Part shown: in pieces, positions 60,470 to 64,000 of the stretch
How positions within the stretch are numbered: the stretch's first letter is position 1
Layout: the number at the start of each line of letters is the position of its first letter
Source of the DNA: Paeniglutamicibacter antarcticus
GTDB taxonomy: Bacteria > Actinomycetota > Actinomycetes > Actinomycetales > Micrococcaceae
DNA length: 64,000 nt
Direction of reading: 5' to 3'
NCBI RefSeq assembly: GCF_900010755.1
Contig: NZ_CZJT01000085.1
Coordinates: 62,001-126,000, forward strand
The notes under the pieces: model-generated
Told to the model about the DNA's origin: nothing
Database searches by the model: none
The model's input: the letters and a program-made list of their open reading frames with translations, nothing else
Program-made: the position numbers and the translations under genes

Positions 60470-61141
60470 TTAGGCGGAGACGAGGCTGCCGCGCAGCTTC
60501 GTTGAAAGTTCGCCGGCGTTGAAGCGGCCGTTGAAGACCTCGGTCCCGGGCTCGTAGTTCCGGCCCGCCGCCAGGTCCCCGGCGTCCACGACGTCGAAGC
60601 CGAGCGCGTCGATGAACGCAGCAACCTGTTCCTTGGCGTCCGTGTCGTCGCCTGCCAAGGCCAGCGCACGGCGGTCCGCGGTGCCGGTCGGCGCGGAGTC
60701 CGGTTCCATCTCGTGGTAGCCGATGTGGTTGAAGGACTTCACCACGCGGGAGGCGGAGAGGTGGGCCGCGACAACCTCGGAGGAGGAGCGGTCATCGGCC
60801 TCGAAGTCTGCGATGTCCCCGTCGGTCACGGACCAGTAGTTCATCGCGTCGATGACAACCTTTCCGGCGAGCATGTCGGCGCCGACGCCCTTGTACTTGT
60901 GCAGCGGGACGGCCACGACCACCAGGTCCGAGTCGGCTGCCTCCGGCGCGTCCACTGCTTCGGCTCCGGGTGTGACGATCTCGATGATCAACGCATTGTC
61001 GGCCGCCGGCTTGGAGGTGGCGATCTTGACCCGGTAGCCGGCGGCAACCGCCAGCCGGGCGATGGCGGTGCCCACGCGGCCCGCACCCAAAATGCCGATG
61101 GTCCCCCGTGTTGCCACGTGCTCTTGTGCGCCGATGTCCAT
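60470..61141 (-). CDS. NADPH-dependent F420 reductase-like (F420H2:NADP+ oxidoreductase family) protein
   Basis: 223 residues. Rossmann fold with GTIGILGAGRVGTAIARLAVA, VVVAVPLHKY, VVIDAMNYWSVTDGD and SRVVKSFNHIGYHEM, LALAGDDTDAKEQV. These match the NADP_oxidored/F420 family, which moves hydride between NADPH and F420 (or another deazaflavin/flavin). Together with the LLM flavoprotein downstream it would form a reductase-oxygenase couple. Divergent from a MarR regulator with a dyad between them. Confidence 0.9.
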   Translation of the reverse strand: MDIGAQEHVATRGTIGILGAGRVGTAIARLAVAAGYRVKIATSKPAADNALIIEIVTPGAEAVDAPEAADSDLVVVAVPLHKYKGVGADMLAGKVVIDAMNYWSVTDGDIADFEADDRSSSEVVAAHLSASRVVKSFNHIGYHEMEPDSAPTGTADRRALALAGDDTDAKEQVAAFIDALGFDVVDAGDLAAGRNYEPGTEVFNGRFNAGELSTKLRGSLVSA

Positions 61142-61180
61142 CGTTCCTTCTTTCCAGAAATATATGCTGTGCTACAGACT

Positions 61181-61198
61181 ATATTCCAAACAGAATAT
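61181..61198. promoter_or_regulatory. Dyad in the divergent F420-reductase/MarR promoter
   Basis: ATATTC (61181-61186) and GAATAT (61193-61198) around CCAAACA-like centre, in an AT-rich patch. Similar CAGAA(T)AT-CTGTGC sequences flank it. Likely site of the MarR protein encoded at 61211. Confidence 0.55.
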
Positions 61199-61210
61199 CT
61201 GTGCAACACC

Positions 61211-61750
61211 ATGCTTTCGGCTATGATGGATGTCATGGCCACTACAACACGCACCCCGCTCTCCTTGGACAAGCCACTTCCCGGCTTCATCCCCGGCGAT
61301 CTCGCCTGGCACCTGGGCATGATCCTGCGCGGCCACCAAACACTCTTTGCGCAGGCCGTCGAGGAAATGCCTTGTTCGGTGCGCGGCTACCAGATGCTCT
61401 CGACGGTCATCCACCACGACCCGGCCAACCAGCAGGCCCTCGGCGCCCACCTGGGCATTGACCGAACCGTGTTGACCTACCTGATCGATGACCTCGTCAC
61501 CGCGGAGCTCGTCGAGCGCGTCCCGGCCCCCACCGACCGCCGCGCGCGCAAGATCGTCGCCACGGAAAAGGGCCTGGCGATGTTGGAAAAGCTGGAAAAA
61601 CGCGTATCCGACGCGGAACAAACACTGCTGGGCGGGCTCGACGCCGGCGAAACCACGCAGCTTGCTGGCCTGTTGGGCAAGCTTTCGATGTCGGTGCACC
61701 AAGCCCAACCGGGCGCCAACCCGTGCGAGGCCATGGACCACCTGGGCTAA
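61211..61750 (+). CDS. MarR-family transcriptional regulator
   Basis: Up to 179 residues. Winged helix: EMPCSVRGYQMLSTVIHHDP, LGAHLGIDRTVLTYLIDDLVTAELVERVPAPTDRRARKIVATEKG (in parts) with the DRRAR wing. Four in-frame ATGs (61211, 61223, 61226, 61235) lack a clear ribosome site; the conserved body begins after MATTTRTP (61235), so the true start may be later than shown. Divergent from the reductase/LLM operon, which it likely represses. Confidence 0.9.
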   Translation: MLSAMMDVMATTTRTPLSLDKPLPGFIPGDLAWHLGMILRGHQTLFAQAVEEMPCSVRGYQMLSTVIHHDPANQQALGAHLGIDRTVLTYLIDDLVTAELVERVPAPTDRRARKIVATEKGLAMLEKLEKRVSDAEQTLLGGLDAGETTQLAGLLGKLSMSVHQAQPGANPCEAMDHLG

Positions 61751-61848
61751 CCAAAATCCCGCATCATCACACACATCTGCCACTTCACGGCCACGCTTCG
61801 GACACGCCGGCATCGTCGCCGGGCCCGCCTGGCCCATAGAATCGACGC

Positions 61849-62286
61849 ATGACTGCAGGCGATATTACATTCCACACCCGCAAATGGGTCCGCCCCGAAG
61901 ACCTCAACGCGAATGGCACGCTCTTTGGCGGTTCGCTGTTGCGCTGGATCGATGAGGAAGCGGCAATCTACGCGATCGTCCAGTTGGGCAACGGCTTTGC
62001 GGTCACCAAGTACATGTCGGAAATCAACTTCGTTTCCTCGGCACGGCAGGGCGATCTGATTGAAATGGGCCTGACGGCAACGGCTTTCGGCCGCACGTCG
62101 CTGACCATGCGCGCCGAAGTGCGCAACATGATCACCCGCCAGTCGATCCTCACCATTGAAAAGATCATCTTTGTGAACATGGGTGAGGACGGCAAGCCGA
62201 CCCCGCACGGCTACTCGGAGATCACCTACGACCGCGACCGCATCCCGGGCGAGCACCTGAAGATCAAGCACCCCGAAGAAGACTAG
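61849..62286 (+). CDS. Acyl-CoA thioesterase, hot-dog fold (YciA-like)
   Basis: 145 residues. ANGTLFGGSLLRWIDEEAAI contains the hot-dog helix with the catalytic Asp; MSEINFVSSARQGDLIEMG and GRTSLTMRAEV follow as expected. Hydrolyses acyl-CoA to acid plus CoA in the cytoplasm. Single gene, 98 bp after the MarR gene. Specificity for chain length cannot be read. Confidence 0.94.
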   Translation: MTAGDITFHTRKWVRPEDLNANGTLFGGSLLRWIDEEAAIYAIVQLGNGFAVTKYMSEINFVSSARQGDLIEMGLTATAFGRTSLTMRAEVRNMITRQSILTIEKIIFVNMGEDGKPTPHGYSEITYDRDRIPGEHLKIKHPEED

Positions 62287-62504
62287 CCAGACAGTCTCCG
62301 GCGGCTATCCGCCGATGGCAAGTTCCCAGGTCGCGGCGGCTGTGTCCCCGGCCGAAAATCTTGGTGCCATAAAGCCAGCACCGCGGGCCCGTGCCAGACA
62401 GGGACTTTAAGCAGGTGGGGGCGTAAATCATGTGCAATCGCCCCAAGTTTGTCGCCTGCGGATACGATAATTCAAACATTCACGCATCCACGGGGGACGC
62501 AACC

Positions 62505-62990
62505 ATGAACCGAGCCGTAAAGACCGTTTTTGCCGTAGCTGCAGCCGTCACGCTGCTGGTGGGCTGTTCCAAGCTTCCGGCGCCGGAGGCCAAACGCAAC
62601 GAGGCAGGTGCCATCGAAAAGGAAGCCCAAGCCGACGCATTTTCCGTCAAGCTTGGCGATTGCCTGAACGACCCCGGCGACGGCAACATCACCAGTGTCC
62701 GGGTGGTGCCCTGTTCGGAACCCCACGAGCTGGAGGTTTTCCACGAGTTCAATCTCGAAGGCGATCAATACCCTGCTTCGGACGAAGACATGGAAGAGCA
62801 GGTCCTCGCCACCTGCGACCCCGTCTTCGAAACCTTCGTTGGACGTCCTTACGAGGACTCGGATCTCGACTACACCACCATGGAACCCACCCAGGGAAGC
62901 TGGTCCGACGGAGACCGCGCGGTAGTGTGCATGATCGCCAATGCCGACTATTCAAAGGTCACCGGCACCCTCAAGGGCAGTAACAGCTAG
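62505..62990 (+). CDS. Septum-formation-family-like lipoprotein
   Basis: 161 residues. Lipoprotein signal (MNRAVKTVFAVAAAVTLLVG followed by the lipobox Cys). The mature part has FSVKLGDCLNDPGDGN, VRVVPCSEPHELEVFHEFNL and ATCDPVFETFVG with four Cys that likely form two disulfides, typical of actinobacterial septum-formation (PF13845-type) domains. GGGGG precedes the ATG at 62505. Function unknown; anchored outside the membrane. The open frame upstream to 62430 lacks a ribosome site. Confidence 0.85.
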   Translation: MNRAVKTVFAVAAAVTLLVGCSKLPAPEAKRNEAGAIEKEAQADAFSVKLGDCLNDPGDGNITSVRVVPCSEPHELEVFHEFNLEGDQYPASDEDMEEQVLATCDPVFETFVGRPYEDSDLDYTTMEPTQGSWSDGDRAVVCMIANADYSKVTGTLKGSNS

Positions 62991-63124
62991 CAGCTTTTCT
63001 TGGCGAGTCCATCTGGTTCCTTGCCGCTGCGGGACCCTCCATGAACACAACAAGCGGGGCAGGGGCTCGTGCGGTTGCTCATCTTCGCACTCGCAGGAAC
63101 CCCGGCCCCGCTTTTGGTTTCAGC

Positions 63125-64000
63125 TTATTTCGATACCTTGCCCATCAGGCCCGCGATGGACCGCAGGAACACCGGCTTGGCCAGGAACCATGCCGCGACC
63201 ATCACCGCAACCGACACCGCGAAAATCCCAAAGCCCAACCAGCCTGCGTCGTCGCGCGCCGCAAACATATGGTTCAGGTTCCGCAGCGCCCCGGTGCACA
63301 GCACCAGCGCCACATGCATGATGACAAACCCCGTGAAGAAGAGCATCACCGGGAAGTGGACCTTCCGGGCAAGTTCCATCGGGTAGAACTTATCCAGGGC
63401 TGCGTGGCCCTTGGGCCACGCAGGGCTCATCCGCACCCCGGTGATCGCCGCCAGCGGCGCGGCGATGAACACAATCGTGAAGTAGGCGAGGGCCTGCAGT
63501 GCGTTGTAGTTGACCCACCCGTGCTCGATCGGCCAATTCAACGAGGCGTATTGCAGGGAAGCACTCAGCGCATTGGGGAAGATGTCCCAGCTGGTGGGCA
63601 CGATGCGCATCCAACCGCCGGTGGCAAAGAGCAGCACCATGAACACCAACCCGTTCAGTAGCCAGAGCACGTCCAGGCTGAGGTGGAACCAGAGTTCCAG
63701 GCTGATCTTGGACGGCTTCTGCTTGGTCTTGAACAGGCCGGAGTTCTTCCGGGTCCAGTAGGCCTTGGGCCGGGCAGTGGTCCGGACCAGCCAGCCGGAG
63801 CGGATGATCAGCAGCAGGAAGAAGGCGTTCAGGAAGTGCTGCCATCCAAGCCAGGCCGGCAACCCCACCGGGGCACCTTCCGGAAGTTCGCTGTGGCCGG
63901 GGTAGGCAAGCAGGAATTCCTGCACCGGTTCGAGCCCGCGCGCCCACTTGGCCAAGAGCACGATCGCGGCAAGCGCGAGAACTGCCAGGACCATCAATTT
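63125..64000 (-). CDS. Cytochrome b561/b-type di-heme membrane protein (truncated by window edge)
   Basis: At least 290 residues; the frame is still open at the window end. Membrane helices (LAVLALAAIVLLAKWA, WLGWQHFLNAFFLLLII, LDVLWLLNGLVFMVLLFAT, LAYFTIVFIAAPLAAI, KVHFPVMLFFTGFVIMHVALVL, FGIFAVSVAVMVAAWF) contain His residues (HFLNA, FHLSLD, VHFP, MHVALVL) placed for heme binding, as in Ni/Fe-hydrogenase cytochrome b and formate-dehydrogenase gamma families. Likely passes electrons between quinone and a partner whose gene lies outside the window. Confidence 0.85.
   Translation of the reverse strand, partial: KLMVLAVLALAAIVLLAKWARGLEPVQEFLLAYPGHSELPEGAPVGLPAWLGWQHFLNAFFLLLIIRSGWLVRTTARPKAYWTRKNSGLFKTKQKPSKISLELWFHLSLDVLWLLNGLVFMVLLFATGGWMRIVPTSWDIFPNALSASLQYASLNWPIEHGWVNYNALQALAYFTIVFIAAPLAAITGVRMSPAWPKGHAALDKFYPMELARKVHFPVMLFFTGFVIMHVALVLCTGALRNLNHMFAARDDAGWLGFGIFAVSVAVMVAAWFLAKPVFLRSIAGLMGKVSK

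Noticed and set aside
63402-63425. Perfect 11-bp palindrome TGCGTGGCCC-TT-type
   Set aside because: It lies inside the well-supported cytochrome b-like coding sequence and probably reflects codon choice.

Overview
The window is high-GC DNA from an actinobacterium, most likely a member of the Micrococcaceae close to Arthrobacter or Paeniglutamicibacter. This is inferred from the GC-rich third codon positions, GTG/TTG starts, and the repertoire: actinobacterial branched-chain keto acid dehydrogenase, a HemD-winged-helix fusion, a PAP2-diacylglycerol kinase fusion, and MmyB-type and ArsR/AHSA1 regulatory pairs. No rRNA, tRNA, insertion sequence, phage module or CRISPR array was recognised.

Layout. 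1-2.1 kb: end of a peptide/nickel-type ABC importer. 2.4-4.5 kb: a small unknown protein, TrpF and a secreted SGNH hydrolase. 4.85-9.7 kb: branched-chain 2-oxoacid dehydrogenase E1alpha-E1beta-E2, preceded by an aminotransferase, with a long palindrome in front of E1alpha. 9.8-14.6 kb: a small membrane protein, a WXG-like/serine-hydrolase pair, PurB and a two-domain VOC protein. 14.9-17.3 kb: a 3'-truncated nitrate/nitrite porter overlapping a HemD-like regulator. 17.3-20.8 kb: a self-contained ABC exporter plus DesK/DesR-type two-component operon with its own palindromic operator. 20.9-21.5 kb: a CstR-like repressor divergent from a tiny Cys-rich protein. 21.7-27.3 kb: an accessory, decaying zone with a duplicated unknown gene, a formylglycine-enzyme-like protein without the catalytic cysteines, a frameshifted small membrane protein and an array of five alternating hairpin repeats.

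27.4-35.6 kb: two DszC/SfnB-like flavin monooxygenases, a MarR regulator with an MFS exporter and aldo/keto reductase, an ArsR/AHSA1 pair and a KgtP-like porter. 35.6-38.1 kb: a second decaying zone with several very small genes, a frameshifted gene and a CsbD stress protein. 38.1-41.2 kb: response regulator, histidine kinase and TAXI binding protein translationally coupled, without TRAP membrane subunits. 41.3-45.3 kb: AraC regulator, an aldehyde dehydrogenase with a disrupted N-terminus and a GMC oxidoreductase (alcohol to aldehyde to acid). 45.4-48.7 kb: ABC exporter with a LolA-like secreted protein. 49-50.9 kb: IlvD. 50.9-56.1 kb: MmyB-type regulator, PAP2/DAG kinase, DUF2975-XRE pair with a perfect 27-bp palindrome, and a second ArsR/AHSA1 pair. 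56.4-64 kb: secreted phosphodiesterase, RibD-like reductase, LLM flavoprotein and F420-dependent reductase with a divergent MarR, acyl-CoA thioesterase, lipoprotein, and a cytochrome-b-like membrane protein cut by the window end.

The most unusual signals are the covarying hairpin array at 26.68-27.02 kb, the TAXI-coupled two-component system, the CstR/Cys-rich divergon, the WXG/hydrolase pair, and a cluster of frameshifted or truncated genes. All functional names come from reading motifs by eye; no database search was possible.
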